64,000 nt of DNA from Coleophora flavipennella (Eukaryota > Arthropoda > Insecta > Lepidoptera > Coleophoridae): positions 3,410,001 to 3,474,000 of the forward strand of contig OX369292.1 of NCBI GenBank assembly GCA_947284805.1, read 5' to 3'. Below, one piece after another: positions 9,557 through 18,927 of the stretch. The notes under the pieces were generated by a model. It had not been told where the DNA came from and made no database searches. It worked only from the letters and a program-made list of their open reading frames with translations. Each line of letters begins with the position of its first letter. Position 1 is the stretch's first letter. A program made the position numbers and the translations under genes.

Positions 9557-9839
9557 TTCGGATTATTGAGTCACATGTGTTACACTGAGTTTTCAAAATG
9601 TGACACATGGATTGTTATGTGCCAGCGCATGAGAAATAGATGAAATAGATCGAAAGGAAGAAGAACTAATATAAGCCGAATAATTAATCAGTACGAATTA
9701 TAATAGAATGTGCACAATGTGCGTGCCGCTAAATCAGAAACTTGTCCCGGTACGATCAGGAAGTTATATGGTGTGGTAGCCCTCTATCCCCCATCCACGT
9801 AGAAGGTTCCCTTTTTTACCTGAAGGGCGTGCTTTTGAA

Positions 9840-10055
9840 GATATTATGACGGGAAGTTTCGCCCCCTAGAAATTTCTAGAACAGCCCAGAACATTTGAGA
9901 GTATTTGAGAGCATTCCCCAACAACATCCCAGATCAATGTGGAACATTCCAGAACACTCTCGAATGTTGTGGAGTGTTCTGAAACAGTGGACCATTCGAG
10001 GCCTTTTTGTGTGGGTGGGGCTATTCCCTGAGCGAAGCCGGGTGCCCCAGCTAGT
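9840..10055 (+). repeat. Second Helitron-like 3' end
   Basis: A run of 'agaacattccagaac'-like motifs (9880-9980) with partial inverted symmetry, ending 'gcgaagccgggtgccccag' then CTAG and T. A different subfamily from 9012-9444. The 9557-9839 stretch before it shows nothing recognisable. Confidence 0.45.
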
Positions 10056-10179
10056 ATTCAAATAATAACCAAATTACGGTTGTATGCAGTGTGTCAAGGC
10101 AGGCTCGCAGGAACACTAGCCTTAACTATCTATCCTTTTAATATGTTCTCCTTTAACCCTTACTTACATTTTTCTCCAC

Positions 10180-10512
10180 GAATCTCTTTGTCCACTGCCA
10201 CTTAAGTTTAGCAATTCTGAGAGCTATGTCGGTTACTTTGGTTCTCCTACGGATCTCCTCGTTTCACATCCTCGGGGCACATTGCTCGTAGGACAGATGG
10301 CCGTAGGGGCGGTATAGTTCTCGAGTGGCGACCACGCACCGGAAAGCGTAGTGTAGGCAGGCCTCCCACTCGGTGGACCGATGACCTGGTGAAGGTCGCG
10401 GGAAGCCGCTGGACGCGGGCAGCGCAGAACCGGTCGTCGTGGAGATCCTTGGGGGAGGCCTATGTCCAGCAGTGGACGTCCTTCGGCTGATATGATGATG
10501 ATGGTGATCTCT
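10180..10512. mobile_element. RTE-type LINE 3' end, partly inverted
   Basis: 10266-10512 (+) is the C-terminal end of a lepidopteran RTE LINE: 'gttctcgagtggcgaccacg', 'actcggtggaccgatgacc', 'ctatgtccagcagtggacg', then a (TGATGA) tail. 10180-10265 carries the adjacent upstream portion on the opposite strand ('gtttagcaattctgagagct'), as in the minus copy at 60710-61100. The join of inverted halves suggests twin priming. Confidence 0.7.
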
Positions 10513-10837
10513 TTCGTACATATTCTAAGATACGTAAAATGATTTATCTCGTTGTAAAAAATACGTTTTTTTTAAAGACCGATACTAGTTTAAAAGGCGT
10601 TATAAAGGCGTAATAATAATATAGGTTTTTCGAAAATTATTTGACCTCCCCTCGTAACTACCTAATACTTATAAATAAAAATTGCCATTTCAAAAATTTA
10701 AGCGTAACGTCATATACAGTAAATAGTATTAGTTATATACTGTATATATAGTATTAATTATAGTACCTACTAAGCTAATGAGAAGGTATAAGTAGGTTTT
10801 ATTACTAGTTGGCAGAGAAAAGTGTACTTTTTTTTAT
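10513..10837. other. AT-rich spacer, no feature seen
   Basis: Low-complexity AT-rich intronic DNA with short 'tatatac' repeats near 10720-10760. No gene or recognised repeat. Confidence 0.45.
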
Positions 10838-11178
10838 TCACAATTGGTAAGCCCTTGGCATCATCCCACCTGATGGTCAGTGACGATGATGCCGAAGATG
10901 GAAGCCGGCTTACCAAGATTCCCCAACGCAATGGAGAACTGGCTATCATATCTTCAAGCCGGAACACATCAAAGTTGTTAACACTGATGTTTGGCGGCAA
11001 GACTTTGATAAGATGATGGTAGCTAGCCAGTCGGGCTTAGAAAATACCCTACCAACAACCAAACCGAGTCCTAAAGGACTCCTAAACTTAAAAGTTGACC
11101 CTACCGGGAATCGAACCCGCGACCTCCTGGTGTGAAGCGAATGGACTAACCATTACGCCACGGAGGTGGTTAATATTT
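10838..11178 (-). mobile_element. SINE family B, near full length, minus strand
   Basis: On the minus strand it opens with a tRNA-like head at about 11165-11100: 'gtggcgtaatggttagtcc' (A box) and 'gcgggttcgattcccgg' (B box). It ends with 'accatcaggtgggatgatg' and 'gggcttaccaattgtgaat' plus a T/A run. A sister copy is at 31672-31992. Its 3' tail resembles the LINE end at 42888-43100. Confidence 0.78.
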
Positions 11179-11338
11179 TAATCGTTTTTATTTTTTAAAA
11201 AGGTGTAATTTGTACATCACACTATATAACTCAAAGGTGACTGACTGACTGACATAGTGATCTATCAACGCACAGCCCAAACCACTGGACGGATCGGGCT
11301 GAAATTTGGCATGCAGGTAGATGTTATGACGTAGGCAT

Positions 11339-11525
11339 CCGCTAAGAAAGGATTTTGGGAAATTCCCACGGGAACCGCAAAAATCGGGATCAGCGCGGGC
11401 TTATTTAATCTAAATAATCGAAGGGTTTAACGTTATGCACCACTAGTGGATGCCCGCAGCTTCGCCCGCGCTGATCCCGATTTTTGCGGTTCCCGTGGGA
11501 ATTTCCCAAAATCCTTTCTTAGCGG
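11339..11525. repeat. Perfect 62-bp inverted repeat (11339-11400 / 11464-11525)
   Basis: The left arm runs from 'ccgctaagaaaggattttgg' to 'gggatcagcgcgggc'; the right arm is its exact reverse complement. Each arm is followed by a near copy of 'ttatttaatctaaataatc'. The sequence belongs to the 'gcccgcgctgatccc' Helitron-like family, so these are two head-to-head family fragments kept identical. Confidence 0.75.
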
Positions 11526-11797
11526 CTTATTTAGTTTAAATAATCAAAGGTTAAACCTTTATTCCCATTAGATCTAATTTCTAAAAATAAGTAGGTACTA
11601 GTGACAAAAAGCATATTTTTGTTAAAATAACATTAACAGTCAGTCCCAAGAGGCTTGAATGGCATACTAAAATGGCTTTATAACAAACAGTCGCAACAAT
11701 TTATATAGACTAAAAACAGACACAGTAACATGGTTAAAACAAGCTTAAACGTACATCCCTTCATTACTCGCTCAGTTCTTTAAATAGGTTGTTGGTA

Positions 11798-12080
11798 AAT
11801 GTGAATGGCTAGGGCCGCCGCCTCCTGTCCGGGAGGTCGTGGTTCGAACCTGCCACGTACCAATGTGATTTCGAATTTAGATTTCATATGTACGTTTATC
11901 CGACGCTCTTACGGTGAAGACAAACATCGTGAGGAAACCTGCACACGCCTGCGAAGAAACTCGCAGGTTGTGTGTGAAGTCGACGAACCCGCACTGGGCC
12001 CGCGTGGTCAACCAAGGCCCGATTGCCCTAATTCAGGGTAGGCTCTAGCCCCTCGGTGGGGACGTATATGAGCTGATATG
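11798..12080 (+). mobile_element. SINE family A, variant tRNA-like head
   Basis: Head 'aatggctagggccgccgcc' and B-box 'ggttcgaacc', then body 'gaagacaaacatcgtgagg' and tail to 'gtatatgagctgatatgatg'. The head differs from the 'gcgtcggtggctcaacc' copies, so at least two tRNA-like heads share one body; 29857-30155 and 17473-17748 have this head too. Confidence 0.78.
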
Positions 12081-12324
12081 ATGAAATGTGAATACTGAGA
12101 AATAAATGACTTTCTATGTTTACTGTTTAAGCATCTTGAGCATAATAAATCGTAAGTCAGTTGTGTAGAAACCTTCTAAGAAACGAGACTCTATTTTCCT
12201 TTCGGTAGTAGATATCAGTGTACCAGTTGCTATTTTCAATTCAAAATCTTGTCTACTATCAAACTGGATCACACAATTTCACTTATATTTCAATTTAGAG
12301 ATATAAATCAAATATGGCGAAACC

Positions 12325-12535
12325 TAGAGGCATACCCTGGACACTTCGTACAACGAGCCAGAAATGACAATTCAAAAAAGGAATGACGGAACAAACAAAA
12401 TGGCGGCGAAATCCTATACGTTCGACAACCAAACTGTAACCAAGCAGTATCAAAATGGGTGACGAGGGGGTGACGTCGCAATCTAGAGAGCGCCAGGGAG
12501 TGTCCATACTGTATTTTAGTACTTACTAATATACA
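12325..12535 (+). repeat. Family F3 repeat, copy 2
   Basis: Fuller than copy 1: 'ccctggacacttcgtacaac', 'gaatgacggaacaaac', 'tgacgagggggtgacgtc' and 'gggagtgtccatactgta'. It is immediately followed by the family F4 MITE. Confidence 0.6.
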
Positions 12536-12719
12536 GGGTGTAACTCTTTATACAAATCGATCAGCTGATCAACCAATTTTGTGCATTTTAGTATGGAGGG
12601 TCCAAATTTTTTATTGAGAATTGACTTTGGGTTCCTTGGGGAAAGTTGTTCAGTATGATGAGTAGAACCCCTAGTTAACGGGTCCTACACCAATTTTTTT
12701 ACACTCTGTTATATGTTAG
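12533..12719. mobile_element. Family F4 foldback MITE, copy 2
   Basis: Begins 'cagggtgtaactc' and ends 'ctacaccaatttttttacac', with 'gatcagctgatcaacc' and 'tagtatggagggtcc' inside. It abuts F3 as in copy 1. Confidence 0.6.
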
Positions 12720-12949
12720 TACTTGTTAGTCCGAAATAGAGGCATCACAAACTTATCCGATTTCAGTGGTAACAAGATATAAGGCTTAATGGGAAATAAG
12801 ATTCATGCAAAAGTTCATAACAGCGACGCGAAACGCTTGTGAAACAACAAACAGTTAATTAAGTTTATTAAGTCATATGTTCATCGCCCTACTCGCTCGC
12901 GTCTGACAGTACAAATATCGAGTGGTGGGACCATTCAGGATATGTAAAT

Positions 12950-13275
12950 TATTACAAGCTTTTATTTATCTTGCAATGTATGTATTTTTGTTGAGGTGGA
13001 ATCTTGCAACTCAATTTTGAAGCAGATATCTTCAACCGATTGAGCTGAAATTTTGTATACACGTTCAGTTTGTGTGCATAGTTAACTATGTGACGTCATG
13101 TTAAATCCAATATGGTGGACTCCCAAAGATGGTGGATCAGTTATTTTATTATGAACCCAATGATATGGGTGTCAAATTATAGGGTTGGCTGAGAAGCCCG
13201 CTTCCATCTTCGGCAACATCGTCACTTACCATCAGGTGAGATGTTGTCAAGGGTTTACCAATTGTGATTTAAAAA
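12950..13275 (+). repeat. 'gtgacgtcatgttaaatcc' repeat fused to SINE B tail
   Basis: 12950-13190 holds 'accgattgagctgaaattt', 'tgtgacgtcatgttaaatcc' and 'aatatggtggactccc', related to 16100-16400. 13195-13275 is the 3' end of SINE B ('cgcttccatcttcggcaac', 'accatcaggtgagatgtt'). Confidence 0.5.
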
Positions 13276-13834
13276 AAAACAGAAGAATACGAAATAATAA
13301 CAATTATTTTCAATTAAAAACTTGTATCTAAAAGCTTTTAAGTTTTTGGAAAATTATTTACGTAGGTAAGATTTTCACTTTCATTTGAACTCCGAGGAAA
13401 TCCTGTAAATTACAGCTTTAATTACAGATGATTAACATTTATATTACGTTCGCAGAATTAGATACACGTGTCGAATACGAAGTAATTAAGGAAACCTACT
13501 ATAGAAGTTTAATTATCAATTTATTTGCTAATAACCCAAGAGGTTTTATTGCTACTGAGTTTCATAATAACAACTATAATAGGGTGACTTTCAATTAGTT
13601 CTTGATAGCAAAGGATATGAATGTACTTGTGATTACAAACAACTTTCCCAAATAAACTATATGTCAAATATGGAAAAAACTTTTTGATCTCTTATACATT
13701 TTTGCCGATTTAATAACTTATTCCGTATTGAGGACCAAAAACTTTTTTTCTGATTTGGTTACATTACGAGTAGATACTCCAGGCAGGGCAAGCAGTTTAA
13801 TTACTTTCACTTGCCACTAGGACTGTGTATATGT
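13276..13834. other. AT-rich intronic sequence
   Basis: No coding exon or recognised repeat was found. Confidence 0.45.
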
Positions 13835-14238
13835 CAACGGGATATTGTGAAAACCGCGATATTACAATCTCACTAGTTAGATTATGATATAACGGTAAAT
13901 TGTGAATCGGATCACAATATCACGGCCTGTTCTTGTACCTCCGAATAAAACTGATGATTTCTTCTGCCGCGAAGCATTCTGCTACCCAGAGGCTAGCTCG
14001 CGAGACTCTTCTACTGTTAAATCAATCAATCCTGACCGAACCTAACATCGCTCATATAATAGTACAGATCATTTATTTAGTGTTTTTCACTTCGCTTAGT
14101 GTTATTGTAATGTCACTAATGAAATTGTAAACAATATGTTACACAGTTCACAATCTTTCGACAGTTCACAATCTCGCGAAATAAATACCGTTAGATTATA
14201 ATCTAACGGTATTTACATTCTTAAGGTGACATATACAT
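13835..14238. repeat. Dispersed repeat D, intact copy
   Basis: Contains 'gatattacaatctcactag', 'gcgaagcattctgctac', 'tgaccgaacctaacatcgct', 'cacttcgcttagtgttattg' and a perfect palindrome 'ccgttagattataatc' plus 'taacgg'. The same blocks in the same order occur across 27000-28320, where they are split by two later insertions. Confidence 0.6.
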
Positions 14239-14649
14239 CGGTCCTAACATGTCGTTAGAAGGTACAATTCAAGACCTAACATAAGTAGTAGGTACTTGCA
14301 TGTGTGTGTGTTATAATATATCTACACGAGAACATGAAAACTAACGACAGCCTGTCAAAAACAACCCCTCACAGCGCCGAGACGTCTCATAATAAAAATT
14401 AAATTATGACTTGCATAAAGATGTCATAACCTGTGATAAAGGGCTGACCCCTCTATCCATGGCCCTAAAGAACTGGCAAGCGCCGGCTGTACTTAGCACT
14501 ATTGAGCGAGAGACTATATAGAAAGACAAACAGCTGCACGTTAGGATCTTCAAGGCCCTTTGTGGATCTTTCATTGATCAGTAGACCTCTGTACACTGGC
14601 TGTGCTTCGGATACCTTTTTCGGAGACAGAAGGTTTTGTCTGTGCAATA

Positions 14650-14955
14650 CAGGATCAGGTGGTTAAGACGAACAACTATAGGAGATTCACAATCAAGCAG
14701 CCAAGGTTTTACACCAGGAGATCGCTCTGAAGTATGGCTTCATATCTTGGAGGTTGCCTTACTACTACAAGTACACGCGGGAGCCATTTCTCGAGCATGA
14801 CCGCGCCAAGCTCTACTGGAATCTAACCATCATCATTGACAGGGTGATTCCTTCGAATAAGTCTGATGTCGTGTTGACGGATAGAGCGCAGTCATGAATG
14901 TTTTGGTGGATGTCACTGTCCTATTCGACGAAAACCTCGTGCAGGCTGATGCCGA
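14650..14955 (+). pseudogene. LINE protein C-terminal fragment
   Basis: One frame reads 'LKYGFISWRLPYYYKYTREP', 'AKLYWNLTIIIDRVIPSNKS' and 'DVVLTDRAQS', then a stop. This order (a Tyr/Pro stretch, K-L-Y-W-x-x-T-I-I-x-D, N-K-x-D-V-V-L-x-D) resembles the C-terminal region of insect LINE proteins. A frameshift then gives 'MFWWMSLSYSTKTS', matching the usual I-D-V-(T/S) continuation only loosely. Decayed. Confidence 0.5.
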
Positions 14956-14984
14956 AGATTCAAGATTCAAGATATTTATTCAAA

Positions 14985-15560
14985 ACTAGCTGTCCCGGCG
15001 AACTACGTACCGCCTTACATTACACTACCCTACCCTACCCTACACTACACTACCTTACCCTACACTACACTACCCTACCCTACACTACCCTACCCTACAC
15101 TACTCTACCCTACACTACACTACCCTACTCTACCCTACACTACACTACACTACCCTACCCTACACTACCCTACCCTACACTACTCTACCCTACACTACAC
15201 TACCCTACTCTACACTACCCTACACTACACTACACTACCCTACCCTACACTACCCTACCCTACACTACCCTACACTACCCTACCCTACCCTACACTACAC
15301 TACCCTACACTACACTACCCTACCCTACACTACCCTACCCTACACTACCCTACACTACCCTACCCTACCCTACACTACCCTACCCTACCCTAAACTACCC
15401 TACCCTACACTACACTACCCTACCCTACCCTACCCTACCCTACATAAGAACCTTCTCCTGACAATAACGAACTCGACAAAAAAATAATTAGCCAAATCGG
15501 TCCAGCCGTTCTCGAGTTATGCGCTTACCAACACATTTTGCGATTCATTTTTATATATAA
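14985..15560 (+). repeat. Dispersed repeat carrying a 430-bp (TACCC/TACAC)n satellite
   Basis: The left flank 'actagctgtcccggcgaac' and right flank 'ataagaaccttctcctgac ... ggtccagccgttctcgag' belong to one repeat family (also 29333-29510 without satellite, and 1-268). Between them 15016-15445 is an uninterrupted pentanucleotide array of CTACC, CTACA and CTACT units. Five-base periodicity keeps all three frames of one strand open, giving a spurious ORF of alternating TLPYP/TLHYT. Confidence 0.8.
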
Positions 15561-15570
15561 GATAGGTGCA

Positions 15571-15890
15571 AATTACACTCTTTCTGATAGTCATAAAATA
15601 ATAATAACAATGTCATTTGTGAAGAATCAAGAAATAAACAATAATTAGTTATACTCGTAATAACGTCAAAATTCAATCCTTGATATAAACCAGATTATGT
15701 CATTACAACATGAAAACAACATGACACGAAAAGCTATACATAAAAATCATTGACTGTCATTAATGCCTTTGACAAGAGTAGGCCAGTTCACACGGACAGC
15801 ACCCGGTAACGGGTATAACGAGAGAGTCGGCCATCGCTCCTATCAACTATATTAGAGGGAAAGGAACGACCCGGCTCCCGATACGCCACC
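15571..15890 (-). repeat. Dispersed repeat E, copy 1
   Basis: 'tgcaaattacactctttctg', 'catgaaaacaacatgacac', 'gtaggccagttcacacggac' and 'attagagggaaaggaacgac' match 42190-42515 in opposite orientation. Confidence 0.6.
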
Positions 15891-16059
15891 ATCCGCACGA
15901 ACATTTAAGAAATAACCAAGAACCTGGACCTGGCGCACGAGGTTACTGACATAACAGGATCCATTTGCAATTGGAATCCACCGAAATAGTTCCCTGTAGT
16001 CCTATCCGTGAACGGCCTCATCCCAGCCGACTTTGAAAGACCTATAATTGCGGCAATAA

Positions 16060-16430
16060 ATAATCATCAATTAGTTTAAAAAACTAAAAAACACGCTTTT
16101 AGTAAACACGTTAAGTAGTTATCTTGGATGTCCGCCATGTTGGATTTAAGTCACTTGACTATTTTTTCGTATTCCTGACAGCAAACCCTTTCATTTGATA
16201 CCCATATCATGGGGGTGGATTTCAAACAGCTAGTCCGCCATCTTGGGGAGGCCGCCATATTGGATTTGTTATAACGTTTCTTCGCTAGTCATGTATTGTC
16301 ATCAGAACTCAGAGCGTGTGCAAAATTTCATCCTAATCGAAGACCGGCAAGTGGGTCAAATTAGGATTCCAAGATTTTCTTAAATACATAGTTAGTTATA
16401 AGTGAAGCTAATAAAAGCGTGTTAATTAAA
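16060..16430. repeat. 'gccatattggatttg' repeat
   Basis: Two related blocks ('gccatgttggatttaagtc' and 'gccgccatattggatttg') and 'tcagaactcagagcgtg'; resembles 12950-13190. 15891-16059 shows nothing recognisable. Confidence 0.45.
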
Positions 16431-16511
16431 AAGCAGGCCTCGTCGACAATGCACTGAACTCCAGCCGCCTGTGCTTCAAATTGGAAACTCGTGCCTATTT
16501 GCCTTATCTAG

Positions 16512-17095
16512 CAAGGAAGGGTACCCAACTGTTCGACTCCGATTTGATTTATTTTGATATATGATAAAGAGTAGTCTAAAATAACGGACACGTATTTTTT
16601 TTTAGCTGCCCAAACTCAACCTGTTAGGAGAAAATGGCCTTCAAAGTACTGAAAATTGACCAAAACTTCTAATTTCTGAAAAGAGATTTGACGTGTTTTG
16701 TCATTTTACCACAAACTCATTTTTTATAAAAAAAAAATATATTTTTATATAAAAATATTTTTTAATTTTTTATAAAAAATGAGTTTGTTGTGAAATGACA
16801 AAACACGTCCCGATTCTTTATTCATGCTCTCCAACATATAACGAAACCAGTAATTAATTATAAATTTTTTTGAACAATATAAAGAATATATATAAAGAGA
16901 ATTTTTTTGAACAAATCTCTTCTCAGAAATTAGAAGTTTTGATCAATTTTCAGTAATTTGAAGGTCATTTTCTCCTAACAGGTTGAGTTTGGGCAGCTAA
17001 AAAAAAATACGTGTCCGTTATTTTAGACTACTCTATAACATAGACGTATATCAAAATAAATCAAATCGGAGTCGGACAGCTGGGTACCCTTCCTT
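16512..17095. mobile_element. Long foldback MITE M3, 584 bp
   Basis: Outer arms 'caaggaagggtaccca' (16512) and 'tgggtacccttccttg' (to 17095) continue inward for about 200 bp, including 'taaaataacggacacgtat' and 'aggagaaaatggcc' against their complements. An inner inverted pair around 16690-16810 flanks an A/T-only centre. Transcribed in the KCNQ pre-mRNA it would form a very long hairpin 0.8 kb upstream of the first helix-B exon. Confidence 0.78.
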
Positions 17096-17280
17096 GTGAG
17101 TGTGCTGTATAGCTTGTTTAAACATAATAATATAGTATTTAATAGTAATAAAAGTAGTCGACCAGCATTTTATTTGGCTCGAGTAATTTGTGACAAAAGC
17201 ATTTCTTTCCCTTATGGTACTTTTTGACACCCTACAACAATACGAGCTTTGCCAATACCTGTTTATTAGTGATCTTGTAA

Positions 17281-17470
17281 AAGCGTCGGTGGCTCAACGG
17301 TCACTACTGGTCTCCTCCTAACCAGAGGCCCCGGGTTCTAATCCGGACGGCCAATGCACGAATTAGGATTTCAAAACTTACCGAATGCTTTAACGGTGAA
17401 GGAAAACATCGTGAGGAAACCTACACATCTGACTCCAAGATGTGTAATGAAGATCGCGTTGCAAGCGTTA
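17281..17470 (+). mobile_element. SINE family A, 3' truncated
   Basis: tRNA-like head ('gcgtcggtggctcaacgg', B-box 'ggttctaatcc') and body to 'gaggaaacctacacatctg', then 'tgaagatcgcgttgcaagcg'. This is the same rare ending as the copy at 391-575, so those two form a subfamily. Confidence 0.7.
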
Positions 17471-17472
17471 TC

Positions 17473-17748
17473 ATCATCATATCAGCTCATATACATCCCC
17501 ACCGAGGGGCTCGAGTCTATCCTGAATTAGGGCGATCGGCCCAGTGCGGGTTGGTCGACTTCACACACAACCTTCTAGTTTCACCTCGGGTGTATGCAGG
17601 TTTCCTCACGATGTTGTCCTTCACCGTAAGAGCGTCGGATAAACCTACATATGAAATCGAAATTCAGAAACACATTGGTACGTGGCAGGATTCGAACCAC
17701 GACCTCCCGGACAGGAAATAGCGGCCCTTGCCATTACGCCACCGATCT
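17473..17748 (-). mobile_element. SINE family A, full length, minus strand
   Basis: Tail 'catatcagctcatatacatc' to head 'ccattacgccaccgatc'. It lies head-to-head with the preceding + copy, making an inverted pair that ends 134 bp before the KCNQ helix-B exon. Confidence 0.75.
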
Positions 17749-17881
17749 ATGCCGTGCTATGCTCGATCGTGCCAAAAATAAGTAATCAATTATAAAAAAT
17801 AAACATTATAGACTTAGGAAACACACTCTCATTGCTCTATGTATTTGAATACTCTAAATTTTTACATTACAATTCTGACAG

Positions 17882-18009
17882 ATGAAATATTTTGTGGCTC
17901 GGCGTAAATTTAAAGAAGCACTTAAGCCGTACGACGTAAAGGATGTTATCGAACAGTATTCAGCTGGCCACGTGGACCTTCTGGGGCGAGTGAAAAACGT
18001 TCAGACTAG
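17882..18009 (+). CDS. KCNQ: KCNQ helix-B exon, variant a (mutually exclusive)
   Basis: A 128-nt exon with acceptor 'attctgacag' and donor 'ag|gtattt'. It reads MKYFVARRKFKEALKPYDVK then DVIEQYSAGHVDLLGRVKNV and QT, ending with AG of a split Arg codon. K-Y-F-V-A-R-R-K-F-K-E-A-L-K-P-Y-D-V is helix B of KCNQ channels, which binds calmodulin and contributes to PIP2 sensitivity; D-V-I-E-Q-Y-S-A-G-H is nearly invariant in the family. It has the same length, the same phases and 32/43 identical residues as the exon at 18800-18927. Including both would put a stop 15 codons into the second; skipping both gives a stop in the next exon. Hence exactly one must be used. This variant is closer to the family norm (S-A-G-H-x-D-L-L-G-R). 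Confidence 0.9.
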
Positions 18010-18799
18010 GTATTTACTCCAGAACTAGCCAATGAACCTAACCTGCATATATGAGTACTTGGCTTGCACTTGCATTTAAAAGTAATTCGTCTTGTTAAAC
18101 CTCTTTCCTCTTTGATTACTTATTACCTAACTTGTCGTGTTTTCTGCAACGTAATCTTTGTAGAACATGTTCGCATCAAGCTCTACGTCGTTAACCTTTG
18201 TAGCTAGAGTGTTGTGTGTATTGTTGCCCGTAATATGTGTTATGGGCACTGAAACCTACGAAAATGCTTATGATCGCTTTTAATATTAAATCGAGAACAA
18301 TTTATTTACCAATAAGTTTCAGTGAACATAACCAAAACTTATTTAGGGCGACCTTTTTTATTACAATTGCCTTATCTTCTACCACACTATGTGTCAGGGT
18401 GCTATGTGACGTGCGTGATGTCTGTAGATATGCATGGATGCCTTTTCGAGGACGTGAACTTAATAGGTACCTGGCGACATTAAAATTATTACCTACATAA
18501 ATATTTGGCTACAGCCCCTTGTCACTGTAGATGTATGTCCTTGACTAGATACTTACACAGAGCAATTTGTAAAGCCAAGCATGACGTCTCAGAACATACT
18601 TTAATTAACCAATTACCTTACACTTCTGCAAAGTACAACTGGTAGGTATTAAATCACTAAATTAGACAACAAAATGTGACTGCCTTAAAAACCTACATAT
18701 ACTAAGCGAACCTCGATACTTTTATTTACTAGAGTAGCAATTATATAAATTGTACCTGCTTTGAAATATTGGCCATGAGGATGTTTTGTTTTCGTGTAG
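18010..18799. other. Intron between the two alternative helix-B exons (790 bp)
   Basis: Unusually free of recognisable transposons compared with the neighbouring introns. It is the place to look for conserved base-pairing elements that enforce mutually exclusive splicing; I could not identify one by eye. Confidence 0.6.
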
Positions 18800-18927
18800 C
18801 TCAAGTATTTTGTCGCACGCAAGAGATTTAGAGAGGCGTTGAAGCCTTACGACGTGAAAGACGTGATAGAGCAATACTCCTCGGGGCACGCCGACCTGCT
18901 CAACAGAACCAAGAGCCTCCAGTACAG
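18800..18927 (+). CDS. KCNQ: KCNQ helix-B exon, variant b (mutually exclusive)
   Basis: A 128-nt exon with acceptor 'ttcgtgtag' and donor 'cag|gtgagg'. It reads LKYFVARKRFREALKPYDVK then DVIEQYSSGHADLLNRTKSL and QY, ending with AG of the split Arg codon, exactly as in variant a. There are eleven differences from variant a. The first 27 residues change only conservatively (M/L, R/K and K/R swaps). Nonconservative changes cluster after the S-x-G-H motif: V to A, G to N, V to T, N to S, T to Y. So the calmodulin-binding basic face is kept, while the link to the downstream helices differs. Arrangement and phase show an exon duplication within the gene. Tissue use is unknown. Confidence 0.9.

Noticed and set aside
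14898..15461. 187-codon ORF with repetitive TLPYP/TLHYT protein
   Set aside because: It is a translation of the pentanucleotide satellite; five-base units lacking stops keep frames open by construction.
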